A stretch of 64,000 nt of DNA, taken from assembly GCA_963680875.1 (NCBI GenBank), contig OY804583.1, positions 32,787,331 to 32,851,330 on the forward strand. Direction: 5' to 3'. A program made the position numbers and the translations under genes. The stretch is from Bathymodiolus brooksi (taxonomy: Eukaryota; Mollusca; Bivalvia; Mytilida; Modiolidae). Positions 46,663 through 60,270 of this stretch are shown in pieces. How positions within the stretch are numbered: position 1 is the stretch's first letter; every line of letters starts with the position of its first letter. The notes beneath the pieces are model-generated. The model was not told the origin of the DNA. It did not search any database and worked only from the letters and a program-made list of their open reading frames with translations.

Positions 46663-48665
46663 CGATTCTGATATGTCTAAGAGTACAAATACGGTAGTAT
46701 ACTTTGATTGGAAGACAGTAATTTATATTTACGGTATCTTCAAACTTTTCCTGATGAGAAAAGTAAAACGTGATAGATTATATAAATAGAATGCTTGGTA
46801 ATACTGTATTATCGGTCATGGCCCATTAAAGTAAAATCATACTACACATTTAGCACCGACTCATAAACGATAGACTATATCAATGAAATTCTTAGTAAGG
46901 ATAACAAAAGGACCATTATAAACAAAACACCGAATATGTAAATCAAACCTGACATCCGTGTACTATGTTAAAACATGCACGTTATATCGTTATATGTACT
47001 GCATTAGATGAATTATGAATTATCAAATATATTGTTTGTTTTTCCATACTTTATTGAAATAAGTAAGAATAAAATATTGATCTCACGATGTGTTGTTATC
47101 GGCAGTCATGTGTGCTAAACCATTACGCCACCGCAACGTTAATATTAAGCTATATAAAAATCAAATTTACGTTAATACAATTATTCATCGGGAATTCACT
47201 TTGCGAAAGAGCCAAATAAAATATATTTGTTAAAGAAAAAAAAAATAATAAAAAGTAAAGGGACTACTAAGAATAGAAAGTTCCGATGTGTTTACATGTC
47301 CAATGAATTAATTTCTAAGATAATCTGACGTACCAATTTTCTTTTTGGTTGCTTGTTTTGTTTTCTGTACTTTTATGAATTGTAGGGATAATATTAAAGT
47401 ATACTTTTGTATAATAACACATGAAATTCCACTGAGGGTTAGAAAAAAAACACACGTCGGACTCAATGCACAATCAAGGTCAGCAGTAAATCACATCCAA
47501 AATTTATTTAACGTCAAAACCTTTTCATAAAAATTGTTCAAGTTTTACTCCCGTAGCAAAACAACTACGATAACCAACTTTATTTTGGATGAGATTACAT
47601 GGTCGATTTCTATTTCTGTCTATTACGGATGAAAACGGTCAATACAAAATGGCCGCTGACGAGAAATCGATCCTAAAATTATTTTTTGATTGCAGATTTC
47701 ATACTCTCCACACTCGGGTACCAACACAAAAATTAAATGAGATATGTGTTTATGTATATTAAACATCATACTAAAATATGCCGTTGGTACCTGGTTATAC
47801 TGAAAATTGACATTAGATACACATTTCTTGTTAGATTTCATATATTTTCACGAAACGATAGACTTTTCATTGACTAGTGTGACGTCATCGCACGTGCAAA
47901 TATGGAAAATTGTTACCAAAATAGTAGTTGGGGTAAAAGTCTTATAAAATCAAGAAACAACGAAAGCTATACGTTTCATTTATAATTTGTCTATTTTTTA
48001 GGCAAATTTCTGCCCTTATCATACTTACTCCTTTGGTGTTATGATGTATATATGTATATTCTGTACTGTGGCATTTTTTGGTGGAAATTAATCGACAGGA
48101 TTTTTAAAGATCAAGATTTTAATACCATGGTGGTATCTCAGGGCATCCCCTTTTTTCAAATTTGAACTGTTTTGCACGTGATTATCTCCAAACAGGATAT
48201 TCATATATGCTAGATATTTCATATTTATTCAACAATAACATTCTCAAGTGTATTAAAGTCAAACTATTCTCTTTCAACCAGAAATAAATGCGTATATCTA
48301 TTTGAAGCTTCTGAAACTAGTATTACCATCTGGCGTCGGGAATACCCCCAAAATTGCTATATTTAGGATGTGCTATGGAGAAAACGGCACAGTGAAATTT
48401 CTTGAAACTTTGGCAGATAATGTATGTATACATAACTATTCAATTATGCAAATTAAAAAAGTCCTACACCCTTATATGTGTTTATGGGATCACATTGATA
48501 ACTACTGTACAAGGAAAGAAAACTATCTTGAGCCAAGCATAGTAAAAGTTCGATTTAATCAATAAATAAAGATCAATATAAGGTCCAAAGGAAAAAGAAC
48601 AAATATAACAACCAATGGTCTACAAAACATTACACAGAAAACTAAAGATTGGGCAAGACGAACCC
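46663..48665. other. Right-copy AT-rich non-coding stretch
   Basis: Counterpart of 3052-5054 with scattered substitutions. It includes the tRNA-like remnant at 47077-47142 and TGACGTCA at 47881-47888. No gene seen. Confidence 0.5.
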
Positions 48666-49011
48666 CACACTAAGGACCATGGGGGAACTCACGTGTTTCG
48701 GAAGGGTAAGCAGTTCCTGTTCCAGTAATAGCATCCATAGTGAACAATTTAAATAAATACTTCGATAATATGAGGCAGAAATTAAAAAATGTATGTTATG
48801 CTATGAACATTTTTTACCAGCTTTACGCCTCTAGTCTAAACTGTAGTTTCTCTGAGGGGCTTACAAATCAAACAGACAACTGGACCATGGATTACATCTG
48901 AAATCTTAGAAGAAGAGTTTGAAGATAACAAAGGGGCAATCAGAATCTGTATATCGAAGAAGAACAAACAACACAATGGCCAAAAGAAAAAGTACAAAAG
49001 GACTTCATCAC
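48666..49011 (-). mobile_element. RT-family 3' tail fragment (a), right copy
   Basis: Counterpart of 5055-5400; substitutions near 48675 and 48720 ('aggaccat', 'ctgttccag'). Confidence 0.55.
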
Positions 49012-49400
49012 AGAAAAATTACGTAAGGAACTAGAATCTTGTAGTAAATGATTTGTGAACAAATATCTTTCTCTACCTATCGAGAAACCCGAATGTAAAT
49101 TTGTTGAACACAAAACAAAAATTCAAGAAAATATTTTTTTTTATTACTAAATGCAACACATATTGTTTGATGTCCTGTGATCACATCTACTCATTCTTAT
49201 GTAGCTACAGTTGAAGTGGCAAATAATTCCAGCTTAACACTAACGATGTTTAATCGTTTACTGAAATGTATATTTTTAGCAAGGCACTCAGGCCGAGTTG
49301 TCGGATACAGTTTTGAAAGGTGACCACGAATGACCATTTTAGTCATGCTTGGCCTTATCTGGGCCATGTGATTTCAGCGGACAATATCACGTTATGAAAA

Positions 49401-49506
49401 AATAACAAAGAAGAGTTTGAAGATACCAAAGGGTTAATCAGAATCCGTATATCGAAGAAGAACACACAACTCAATGGCCAAAAGAAAATAAACAAACGAA
49501 CAAACA
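49401..49506 (-). mobile_element. RT-family 3' tail fragment (b), right copy
   Basis: Counterpart of 5790-5895, essentially identical. Confidence 0.5.
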
Positions 49507-49699
49507 ACAATATACAAGACATACATATGAAACCAAAGTTTAAACAAGTTTCGACCATTTGACGACAAAATGTATATTTAAGTAACACGGACGAACACCG
49601 ATGAAATCTGTAATGCAAATTAATATCTGTATGTCTATAAATTAATGCGTTCATGTATTATTGTGAATCCAAAATCAACGGTGGAATTATGTCGCCATT

Positions 49700-50556
49700 G
49701 TTAAACAACATTATTAAAAAAAAAGGTAGAACGTGCTAAAGTGGGTCACGGGTCACTGTAATCGGGCGGCTGTATCGAGAAACAGATACGATGTTGAAAA
49801 AACTGTAGATACTCATACAATTTTGATAAATGCAATAACATTTTATGCTTGTCTTCAAGAAATGTGATAGACAAAACCATGTGTGAAGTTTTATGACGAA
49901 ATATCTCCGATTTCTATGTAAATTTACGAGTTGAAGTGGGGAAACACCCACAGGTAATTTTAGCAATGTATTTTCATCTTGGACAAGAATAATGAGCGTC
50001 CTGATTGGATGTCTGATATAAAACACATTGACTCCGAATGGTAAAAAGATGCATGTAAAAGAAATCTATGTTATATTTATTCATTTGTTTGATTCTGGAA
50101 TATTGTTGATCATTGATTTAAACAAGAAAAAAGGGAAAAAGAGGGGGGGGGGAATTTTATTTGTGAATTTTACAGTTAAATAAATGTTATGTTTCGACAG
50201 TTTAAAGAGAAAAATAAAAATTTGTTGCGACTAAGGCTTAAATCAGCGCTAAAAAATCAGTGGTTTTGTTAATGAGATTTATTTCAAATAGAAAATCTGA
50301 ATTTATTATTTATTAATTTATTAATGATACAATTGTATATCCCTTGGGAGGGGGAGGGGGTGTTGCTATCATGAAAATTTGAAATAATAACACAGGACCG
50401 GACTTTAAGCAAAACTAATAATCCAGGATTAGTTTTTTATCAAGAAAATCCAGGACCCCTGTGTCCATGAATTTCTTTTTTTTAAAGTTAATAATATGAA
50501 ATATTGACATCCACACTTGCCTTTTGGACAGCACATATCTGTGTCCACACATGAGT
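49700..50556. repeat. Dispersed repeat, right copy of the 6089 unit
   Basis: Counterpart of 6089-6945, with small homopolymer differences and 'gatataaaacac' for 'gatttaaaacac' near 50016. Confidence 0.75.
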
Positions 50557-50650
50557 AAATTACACCTATAAATAAAATAAATAATGAGTAAATAATGGTA
50601 ATAACAAAATTACCGAACTCCAAACAATCTTACAAAGGGAAAGTCAAAAC

Positions 50651-52356
50651 TGATAAGTATATAAACAGACAAAATCAGTCAACAACCGGAAAATTGTGAA
50701 AACCGTAATGACCCTGACTTGGTACAGGACTTTCTAAAGAAATGGTGGGTTGAATCAGATTGTAAAGCGCCAAACCTCCCCCTTTCATTACGGCTCAAAG
50801 TTACTGGCTGTCAATATAGCAGTATTTATAACAATACTTGAACAAAACAGGTAAAACAGTTGTAAAAGTAGCACCAAACTCAGTGAAGAAAATGTCAAAG
50901 ACACTTTTACGTCACACATTGATAAACAAATTTTTTTGACATTTTTGTTGACACCTTATCTTTATACATTTTCACTATGTGAAAATCCATCGTTTATAAT
51001 CTTTTCTGCAGAGACGGAATATATTTCGACAAGATCTTGGTATCGGAATATAAACTTTTTAAGGGATCGAATAAGGCGAATCTGTTCATAGCCCTGATCC
51101 AGTAGTCGGTTTCTCAGATGAAGATGACGTTTCAGGAAATCAGAATAATTGCTACTGGCCCTTGCATACCTAATCAATTGCGAGATGTAAACACCATATG
51201 CAGGAGAAGCTGGTATATTGCTGCACATATTTGGAGAATTTATGATTTTAAAATTGAAGTCGTCCCGTTTATCATAAATGTTAGTACTGATTTGACCACT
51301 GTCGTTAAATTCGAGGTATAAGTCCAAAAATGATGCGGACGAAGCGGTATATGTGGTCTCTTTAACTTCCAGCTCTGGAGGATATATCAATGGAAGAAAT
51401 TCTGCAAATCTAGAATTATTGATAGATAAAACGTCATCAATATACCTGTATGTGAAATTAAAGGCTCTAGCCTCATGAATCTTCTTATCTTTTACACGCT
51501 TTTGAGGAAACTCCGACTCATATGAGTATAAAAATAAATCAGCTAGAAGAGGAACACAATTCGTACCCATTGGTATGGCGACGACCTGCTGAAACAGTAT
51601 CCATCCAAAGGAGACAAATATGTTATCGATGAGGAACTCCACCATACTGATCACTTGTTCCTCAGAGTAGCATGTTTTACCTTTTTGAATTTTGTTTGAA
51701 AAATATGTGGAATTGTAGCCTAACACAACAAATTTTGAGCCATAGTTTCTATGACTGAAACCTTTGTGAATTGTTTCTTTTAAGCGGGTTTTTAATTTGT
51801 CATGCGGTGGGGTGGTATATAGAGTTGAAAAATCAAAAGTTTTGATGGAGGATACCTGAGAGAAAGATCTTGATTTAAGGTTATCCAAAAGATCTTTAGA
51901 GTTTTTCAAAATCCAAATGTGATTTATGCCACAACGCGAGTAAAAAGTTTCACAATATTTCTGTTGTCCCTCTTTTACTGCAGACATAATCTTTGGCAGG
52001 TGAATAGACAATTATTTCGTCGAACAAGTTGATGATCCCGCTATGTACCTTTCTTTGAATGGTGTCTTATGGAGTTTAGGTATCCAATATAAATAGGGTA
52101 AATCCTCACTCTTTACCAGAGGGAATGTTTAAAGAGGTCATGCATGATCTGTGGTTAGCTAGGATTTCATCTTTGTCGAACGAAGTAGGTTTGTATGTGG
52201 TATTACAAGAGGTGTTGTTATTTATGACTAATTCCTTGATTAGGCATTCGAAGTGATATGATTTACATACATTCACGATATTGTTGGAAGCCTTGTCCGC
52301 AGGAACGATAACATATTTGTCATGAAGAGAGGAAAGACACTTGGCACCTAAAAATA
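50651..52356 (-). pseudogene. YIDD-family reverse transcriptase, right copy
   Basis: Counterpart of 7040-8745 with the same in-frame TAA (52012-52014) and the same upstream frameshift, so both lesions predate the duplication. The 349-codon open part (52011-50962) differs from the left copy by one residue near the C-terminus (SHSENV for SYSENV). The motifs FDFSTLYT, IPMGTNC and YIDD are intact. Confidence 0.85.
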
Positions 52357-52561
52357 AATTAATTAATGCATTATCTCTAATAAAACAATAAGATATAACA
52401 ATGCTTAATGGATCCGTTAATCTTCATCATCAGCTTGTGGATTAACCCATACATTAGAACCTCATATCATGACTATCAGTAACACGCCGTGTATGTTATA
52501 AGACACCCGTAAGTGTTGCTCCTCAAAAGTAACCCAGTAGACACCCATTTATTCTTGTTGT

Positions 52562-54388
52562 TTTGGGGGGGGGGGGGGGAGTCTATGTTGCTAATCTTTT
52601 TAGTTTTCTGTGTTGTGCGTTGTTTTTTTTTCTTTGTGGGGGGGGGGGGAGGGGGTCTATATTGATCATTTTGTTCGTTTTCTGTGTTGTGTTGTTTTTT
52701 GGTTTCTTTAAGGGGGTCTATGTTGCTCATCTTGCTAGTTTTTTGTGTTGTGTTCTTTTTTGGGGGGAGTCTATGTTGTTGATGTTGTTAGTTTTCTGTT
52801 TTGTGTGTTGTTTTTTTGTTATTTTTTGTTGTTCGGGGGTCTAGGTTGCTCATCTTGTTAGTTTTCTGTGTTGTGTTTTGTTTTCTTGTTTTTTGGGGGG
52901 AGGGAAGTCTATGTTGCTCATCTTGGTAGTTTTCTGTGTTGTGTTTTTATTTTTTTGGGGGGGGGAGAGTCTATGTTGCTCATCCTGTTAGTTTTCTCTG
53001 TTTTTTTTTTTTGTTTTTTTGGGGGTCTATGTTGCTCATCTGGTTAGTTTTCTGTGTTGTGTGTTGTTTTTTTGTTGTTTTTTAGGGGTAGTCTATGTTG
53101 CTCATCTTGGTAGTTTCCTGTGTTGTGTTTTTTTCTTGTTTTTTTGGGGGAGGGAAGTCTATGTTGCTCATCTTGGTAGTTTTCTGTGTTGTGTGTTGTG
53201 TGTTGTTTTTTTTGTTGTTTTTTGGGGGGAGTCTATGTTGCTCATCTGGTTAGTTTTCTGTGTTGTGTGATGTTTTTTTGTTTTATTTGGGGAGGGGGAG
53301 TCTATGTTGCTCAACTTGGTAGTTTTCTGTGTGTTTGTTTGCTTAGTTTTGTTTGGGGGGAGGGGTTTATGTTGCTCATCTTGTTAGTTTTGTGTTGTGC
53401 TGAAATTTCTTGTCTTTTTTAGGGGGGATTCTATGTTGCTCGTCTTCTTAGTATTCTGTGTTGTGCTTTTTTGCTTTTTTTGGGGGGTGGGGGGAGTCTA
53501 TGTTGCTCATCTTTTTAGTTTTCTGTGGTATGGTTTTTTGATTTTGTTTGGGAGGGATCTATGTTGCTCAACTTGTTAGTTTTCTGTGTTGTGTTTTTTT
53601 TTGTTTGTTTTGAGATGGGAGGGGGGAGTCTATGTTGCTGATCTTGGTAGTTTTCTGTGTTGTGTGTTGTTTTTTTTAGGGGGATCTATGTTGCTCATCT
53701 TGATAGTTATCTGTGGTGTGTTTTTTAGGGGGAGTCTATGTTGCTCATCTTGTTAGTTAACTGTGTTGGGTTTTTTTTGGTGGGGGTGTCTATGTTGCTC
53801 ATCTTGTTAGTTATCTGTGTTGGTCTTTTTTGGGTGGGTGTCTATGTTGCTCATCTTGTTAATTAACTGTGTTGTGTGTGTTTTTTTTGGGGTGTCTCTG
53901 TTGCCCATCTTGTCAGTTTTCTGTGTTGTGATTTTTTGGTTTGCTTTGGGATGGGAGGGGGGGGGGGTCTATGTTGCTCATCTTGTTAGTTTTCTGTGTT
54001 GTGTTATTATGTTTATTTATTGGGGGAGTCTATGTAGCTCATCCTGTTAGTTTGCAGTGTTGTGGTTTTTTTGGGGAGGGGTGGGGAGTCTATGTTGCTC
54101 ATCTTGTTGGTTTTATGTGTTGTTTTTTGGGGGATATATGTTGCTCATCTTGTTAGTTTTCTGTGTTTTTATGGGAGGGTCTATGTTGTCCATCTTGTTA
54201 GTTTTCTGTGTTGTGTGCTGTTGTTTTTTTTTGGGGGGTCTATGTTGCTCATCCTGTTAATTTTCTGTGTTTTTTGGGGGTCTATGTTGCTCATCCTGTT
54301 AGTTTTTTGTGTTGTGTGCTGTTTTTTTTTTGGGGGTGGGGGTGTCTATGTTGCTTTTCTTGTTAGTTTTCTGTGTTGTGTTTTTATT
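52562..54388 (+). repeat. G/T-rich minisatellite, right copy (~30 units)
   Basis: Counterpart of 8945-10835. One unit present in the left copy near 9300-9360 is absent, and several G- and T-runs differ in length (for example the first G-run near 52564-52579 is longer and that near 53617-53628 is much shorter). Confidence 0.95.
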
Positions 54389-54591
54389 TATAAATGATCT
54401 GTTTTCATTGCTAAGAGAAATGTTCCGAAAGTAAGCGTTTATATCACGTGATGCACAACAATTGAAACATTTTTCTTTAAAGGAATTATAAACATCTTTA
54501 ATAAAAAGTTGTAAATGGTTTTTGACGTATTGTTTTTTAAGATTGATATATTAACATTTTCTTTCAATGAATTTATTTAGATTTCAAGATT

Positions 54592-54742
54592 TTATCAACA
54601 CAATTTTGGGCTGTCGTGGTCGTGATCGTATGGTAGTACGATGCACAACTACCTATGCAATAGTGCCTATCACCAGTAAATTTGTACGTTTTACTCCCGC
54701 TTATAGCAAGATGTACTCGATACAACATTATATATTTAAATT
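54592..54742 (+). repeat. SINE-like remnant, right copy
   Basis: Counterpart of 11050-11200 with one substitution near 54643. About 110 bases upstream the right copy lacks 15 bases present near 10900. Confidence 0.45.
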
Positions 54743-54896
54743 ATTAAAGAGTCGAATCCACGAGCACGCGAACCGTTACACCACCGATGCGATAATAGAT
54801 ATATTTTTTGGTATAAATAATACTAATATACATATATCTATATACAGCATCTATTCGATTGAGTTTGAAATATGGGATACCACAGATAAGTACCTT

Positions 54897-55377
54897 GACG
54901 TATAACTCAACATTGACAGTGATGGCAGGTTAAGAACGAAACTTGTGAACATTCCATTTATCTGTAGCAGCAGTTAGCGGCACCTGCATATGAATTATAT
55001 ATGTCTGAGGCAATCCCATATTTCAGAGCCTGCGTTTCCTATCAGAATTTCCTTGATAGAAGGTTGCTGCTAACACGGAAGCTACTGCAGCAAGTGTTTC
55101 TATTAGTTAAGTGGAAGTCATCACTTTGAAAGTTTTACGGTCACCGTGACCTAGTTAACCGCTGTGGAATATCAGTGTCACAATTGACCACGGAAATATT
55201 CCGTTGTCGCAGGCAATTGTTATCCCATGGTGTGTAACTAGAGTAATACGACGAGTGTCGCTAGTGGAGTAGGAACTCCCTTCCCTTCCGGAGCACAAGA
55301 GTTCAACCCTGATCTTAGTTCACTGCTGAATTCAGTGGGGTTCTTTTTGCTCGATCTTTAAATTTTTGTGAAGTGTT
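54897..55377 (+). pseudogene. RT C-terminal fragment and tail, right copy
   Basis: Counterpart of 11355-11835, with the same decay (LLLTRKLLQQVFLLVKW still legible) and a few substitutions (near 55051 and 55325). Confidence 0.75.
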
Positions 55378-55628
55378 CTTAACAAAGAAAAACTATTTCT
55401 CACTAATGAGACAGCACAGTTCATATTTTTGCCGTGTGAGACATCCTTGTCTCAACCCGTTGGTGAGAAAAGAATTTCACGCTACTTTTCCCGTAAACAT
55501 GTTACGTTTCGCAAAATAGCTCTTCACCACGATTCTGTCTTTATTCTCTTCAATAAATCTACGAGTCTACCACATAAGTATTTGTTTCATTAATCTATGT
55601 ATACTATTCTGCTTTCTAGCGAGTTAAC

Positions 55629-56200
55629 GATATTGCACCTTTCACTGCGTTTGACTTTTTCTCACCCCTTTCTACCGTATCAATTTTTTGTATCTGTGAG
55701 GAAAAATTAGAGTGCTCTCCCTTGTTAGTAACTAACATAAAGAAAGAAATTACCTCCCTTTGACCAAAGTCAAATAATTTGCATAGGTATGTATCGCTGT
55801 TGTAGTAGCATATATAATATATTTATTAAATACATTGTATTTTATTATGAAATACAATTAAAATACTGCCAATACACGGATGTATATCGATAAATCGACA
55901 ATTAACTTCACCAACGGAAAACAATTTTGCGGGAAAACGATCGATGGAATGTAAACAAAATAAAGATGTTTAGTGAGAAATAAAATCAAACACCGGAAAA
56001 CGTACAAGATAGGGAAATTAGTGAGAAAAAGAATCAAGCACCGGTAAGAGGGCAAGACGGAAAAATCTCAGACACCTGCGAAAGATTTCTATTGGTCTCC
56101 AACTCGGCGGAGACTCGTTGGAGACCAGAAATCTTTACCTTTGGTGTCTGAGATTTTCCCGTCTTTCCCTCTTACTGGTGTTTGATTCTTTATATCTCAC
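55629..56200. mobile_element. MITE plus foldback element, right copy
   Basis: Counterpart of 12087-12472 (55629-56014) and 12479-12658 (arms 56021-56102 and 56118-56200). One base in the left arm ('gcaagacgg' against 'gcaagaagg') improves pairing with the right arm ('ccgtcttt') in this copy. Confidence 0.7.
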
Positions 56201-57937
56201 TACAAGCTGTTTCTATTTCATCATTCACTCAGCAGTCCCTGTTTCGGCACTGACATGGTTTATTAGATTTATTTGTTATTGAAATTTACAGTCCTTAAGT
56301 ATTGTTAATTATTATATAAACTAAGGTTCTCCTCCTTCAGACAGAGGTAACCGTATCAGCTTTTAGCTATACTGTTTAGGTCCTTTGGTTTCCATGCACC
56401 CAGAACTTTACATTATTCGTGTTTCCAATCGTTTGATTATTAACGTACTTGATGAAGGTTATTCTAGATATGAATCGTGCGCACTAAATTAGATATCTAC
56501 GTTTTTATCAATATATAAATATAACCTAAGAATGCTTGTTCTGTTTCGTCAGTCAGGCTTAAAATACAACTACAAAACAATGTTATATTTCTGGATCTCT
56601 ACACCTAATCATCCAAATGAATAACACAAAAAATATATTACAAATAATTTATTAGTAAGCAATGGCATAAACGTGGTTAACATTTCACATGTCATAACAG
56701 TTTATAACATAAAAATCTCTCCTGGACCAATAAGAAACCTTGATTTATAACACTAATTCTATATAACATGGTCATCTATAAAATGTCATGGACGACTGAT
56801 TGTGTATGGTCCAGTTATTAAAGAACTACACTAAAACCGTTCACTACAATTGTGATTATCTATCATTTAAACACAAGGGGTAACTGCATGGGGCTTTACA
56901 TGTTCATAAAACATGGACAGATGTTACTTAACATATGCATAAAGCATGGACAACTGTTGTTTAACATATGTATAAATCATGGACAACTGTTGTTTAGCAT
57001 ATGTATATAGCATGGACAACTGTTGTTTAACATATGCATAAAGCATGGACAACTGTTACTGAACATATGCATACATTATGGACAACTGTTGTTTAACATA
57101 TACATAAAGCATGGAAAACTGTTGTTTAATGTATGCATGATGTACGGACAACTGTTGTTTAGCAAATGCATACATCATGGACAACTGTTATTTAACATAT
57201 GCATAAAGCATGTACAACTGTTGTTTAAGATATGCATAAAGCATGGAAAACTGTTATTCAACATATGCATAAAGCATGGACAACTGTTGTTTAAGATATG
57301 TATAAAGCATGGACAACTGTTAGTTAATTTATGCATAAAGCATGGACAACTGATTTTTTTTAACTTATTCATAAAGAATGGTCAACTGTTGTTTGACTTA
57401 TGCATAACACACTGCCAACTGTTATTTAACATATGCATAAGGCATGGACAACTGTTGTTTGACTTATGCACAAAACATGGACAGCTGCTATTTAACTTAT
57501 GCATAAAGCATGGACAACTGTTATTTAACTTATGCATAAAACATGGACCACTGTTATTTAACATATGCGTAAAACATGGACAATTGTTGGTTGACTTACG
57601 CATAAAGCATGGACAACTGTTGTTTGATATATGCATAGAGCATGGACAATTGTTGTTTGACATATGCATAAAGCATGGACAACTGTTTTCTAACATATGC
57701 ATAAGGCATGGACAAATGTTTTCTTGATCTTTGCATAACACATGAATAACTGATGATAACCTATACATAAAGCATGAACAACTGGTGTTTAACCTATACA
57801 TAAAGCATTGACAACTGGTGTTTAACCTATACATAAAACATTGACAACTGGTGTTTAACCTATATATAAAACATGGACACCTGGGGTTTAACCTATGCAT
57901 ATTATTATCTAGTTTCAAAGATAGAAATAAAATAGTT
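56200..57937 (+). mobile_element. 33-bp-array element, right copy of the first
   Basis: Counterpart of 12658-14395. Two single-base length differences in T-runs (near 57354 and 57655) join reading frames that are separate on the left, giving a 234-codon frame of the 11-residue repeat at 57023-57727. This shows that the frames drift freely and are not under coding constraint. Confidence 0.75.
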
Positions 57938-59726
57938 TGTCAGTTATCGTGCTGAAATCAGAAAGTGGAATAATCCTTATACATTTACCATCATATGTCA
58001 ACTGATGAATGTTTTCTGACCCATATCCTACGATGTAGATATTTCCGTCACAATCAGAATCATGGCTGCGCGGCCAATCCAACCGGTCACTTTTGTATGT
58101 AAAATTATTTCCTTTGGTAGAAACACACTTTACTGAAGACGCACTGTCTTTATAGACAATATCTCCTGTATTTGAAGATAAAGCGAATATAGTGTAGTCA
58201 TATCCTGTTTTAAGTTCTCTGATTGTTTTGCCTGTTGCAGGACCGATCCATGATATAGTGGCATCATGAACAGCAATGTACTCATCTTCTACGTAAGAAA
58301 TCCCCCACGCACTGACGTCCATGGTGAATATCCTACTTAATGTCAGCAGCTTTGGATCTACTAAATAAACTTTCGTCGACAATGTAGCTACTGCTACTGT
58401 TAGATCATTTACTTTTGTAATATCAGTTGGGTGGTGGTCAATTTTCAGTTCTTCCTTTTGATCGCCTTGATCGCCATACAGGATAATTCTGTTATTGACG
58501 TAATCTGTAACTATGACGTCATCATTGAAGAATATTCCACTTAGAAATCGAATTCCACCAGATTGAACTGTACCGAGGTCAATCGTAAATAACACTTTGA
58601 TTTTTCCCGTTTGGAAATTCACCTTTGTCTTCTTCTCCTGATCAATACGAGAAGGTGGGATAGTTTCTGTTGTCTTAATATGGCCAATAGACGCCATGTT
58701 TTGTATCAAATCCTCTGGTGTAAATGATACTGCTATATCTTTCATTTCACGTAACAACCAGACATTGTATTTCTGATCCTTTTGACAAACAAGTCTCAAA
58801 CAAGTCCCTCCAGTTATCAACAATGCTTTTTAAACTGGATAATTCAGTGACGTCATCATTTAATGTTAGATCAATCGTTTCCTTCGTGCTTGTCATTTCA
58901 CTACGTAGTTTGTCTTGAATTTCGTCCAGGTGTTTATTTACAGATTCGCGAACTTTGCTGATTTCGGCCAAAACTGCGTTCGTTTCTTCTTCAAATCGAC
59001 TAACGTTGTCTTTACGCGTTGTAAGGATTTCACTTAACTTCACGCTCGTGTCCTTCAATTTTGTTAAGAGTTCTATTTACTTACTGGATTCCTTTACCCC
59101 ATATACTGCTTTGTCTATAGTGACCACGTTTTCACATTTCCTTTGGTGAACTGTAGCACACACGGTACAGCAAGGCTTAGAGTGGTCATTACAGTATATT
59201 TCTATCGTTTTTTCTGGGTGTTCTGGGCAGAAAACAACACCACTTATACAGGAATCAATATTACTTTCCTGTATATCCTTTAGTGGTATTATTGAATGCT
59301 GTAATGTCATTTTCAACGATTTGTGATAATTTTCACACGTTTTGCAGAAGGCTTCCTCACATACAATACACCATGAAACTGCTTTATCTAATTTACCGTT
59401 CGTTCACACGAGTTACAGAGTTTCTCAGATTTGATGATAGCGTTCCGATTCATCAATGAAAGAACAAAGTGATTTCCTGGTAATTGTTTGGACCATGTCT
59501 CTGGGTTTCCTCCCTTTTCCTCGAATGATACGAGTCGACGACATATCGGACATTTGAAACCTGTCGATTTATCTCCCTTTACAGACGATGTGATATATGT
59601 ATGAATGCACGTTTCACAGAACGTATGAAGACACGGTAGATATTTCGGCACTATAAACGTCTTTAGACAAATAGTACATGTCAGCAGATCATCAACAGTT
59701 TTATCAACACTTGTAGAAGTCGCCAT
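57915..59726 (-). pseudogene. TRIM-like gene B, right copy, broken
   Basis: Counterpart of 14373-16184 with all its lesions: frameshift and TAG at 59388, TAA at 59077, 56-base deletion near 58757, and truncated C-terminus at the 33-bp-array junction. Differences include a Thr-to-Pro change in the first B-box zinc pair (CPEH for CTEH, near 59227), Asp-to-Gly near 58475 and His-to-Tyr near 58024 in the propeller. The RING is identical to the left copy. It is decayed in the same way, so inactivation predates the duplication. Confidence 0.85.
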
Positions 59727-59859
59727 TTTTGTTTTATCTCAATACCTTCTTGATTGTGCATAAGTTGTTTATTTTAGCCATACACTGCAGATAAATATTA
59801 TCACGAACACATCTATGTCATAATTATATTTGAAACGCCATTACATTTACTTCAAGGAC

Positions 59860-59904
59860 AAACAGATCATCAACCATTTTGACAACACTTGTAGAAGTGG
59901 CCAT
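59860..59904 (-). pseudogene. Second TRIM-like 5'-end fragment, right copy
   Basis: Counterpart of 16318-16362; MATSTSVVKMVDDL from the ATG at 59904. Confidence 0.7.
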
Positions 59905-60270
59905 TTTTGTTTCAACTTTATACTTCCGTGTTACTTAGTGACGCATAAAAAGTAAACGAATACTGTCACGTACCCATATTGTTTTCTTAGAAAGATTGAA
60001 TTTAATTGTTATACAGGTGTAGGTAAATATTGGGTCAATTTCTTCAAATTAAATTATATTTGTTAATGCCCCCCCCTCTAATCAAATGAAATAGAAGTCA
60101 AGACTGTGGGTAAGGGAGGTGGGTAAAGGGGAAGGTGGGTGGTAGATACATGTCAGTAAAAGAGGTCCACTTTAATATATGTCAAAATTACAAAGCGAAT
60201 ATGAAAATGATTGTTGATATAGACGTAGAACAGGAGAGGAGGGAGGGAGTGCGTAGAATTTTTTTTTGTA

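Noticed and set aside
57023..57918. 234- and 178-codon frames of an 11-residue repeat in the 33-bp array
   Set aside because: This is an artefact of a period divisible by three. The same array is split differently in the left copy by single-base changes, and both strands are open.
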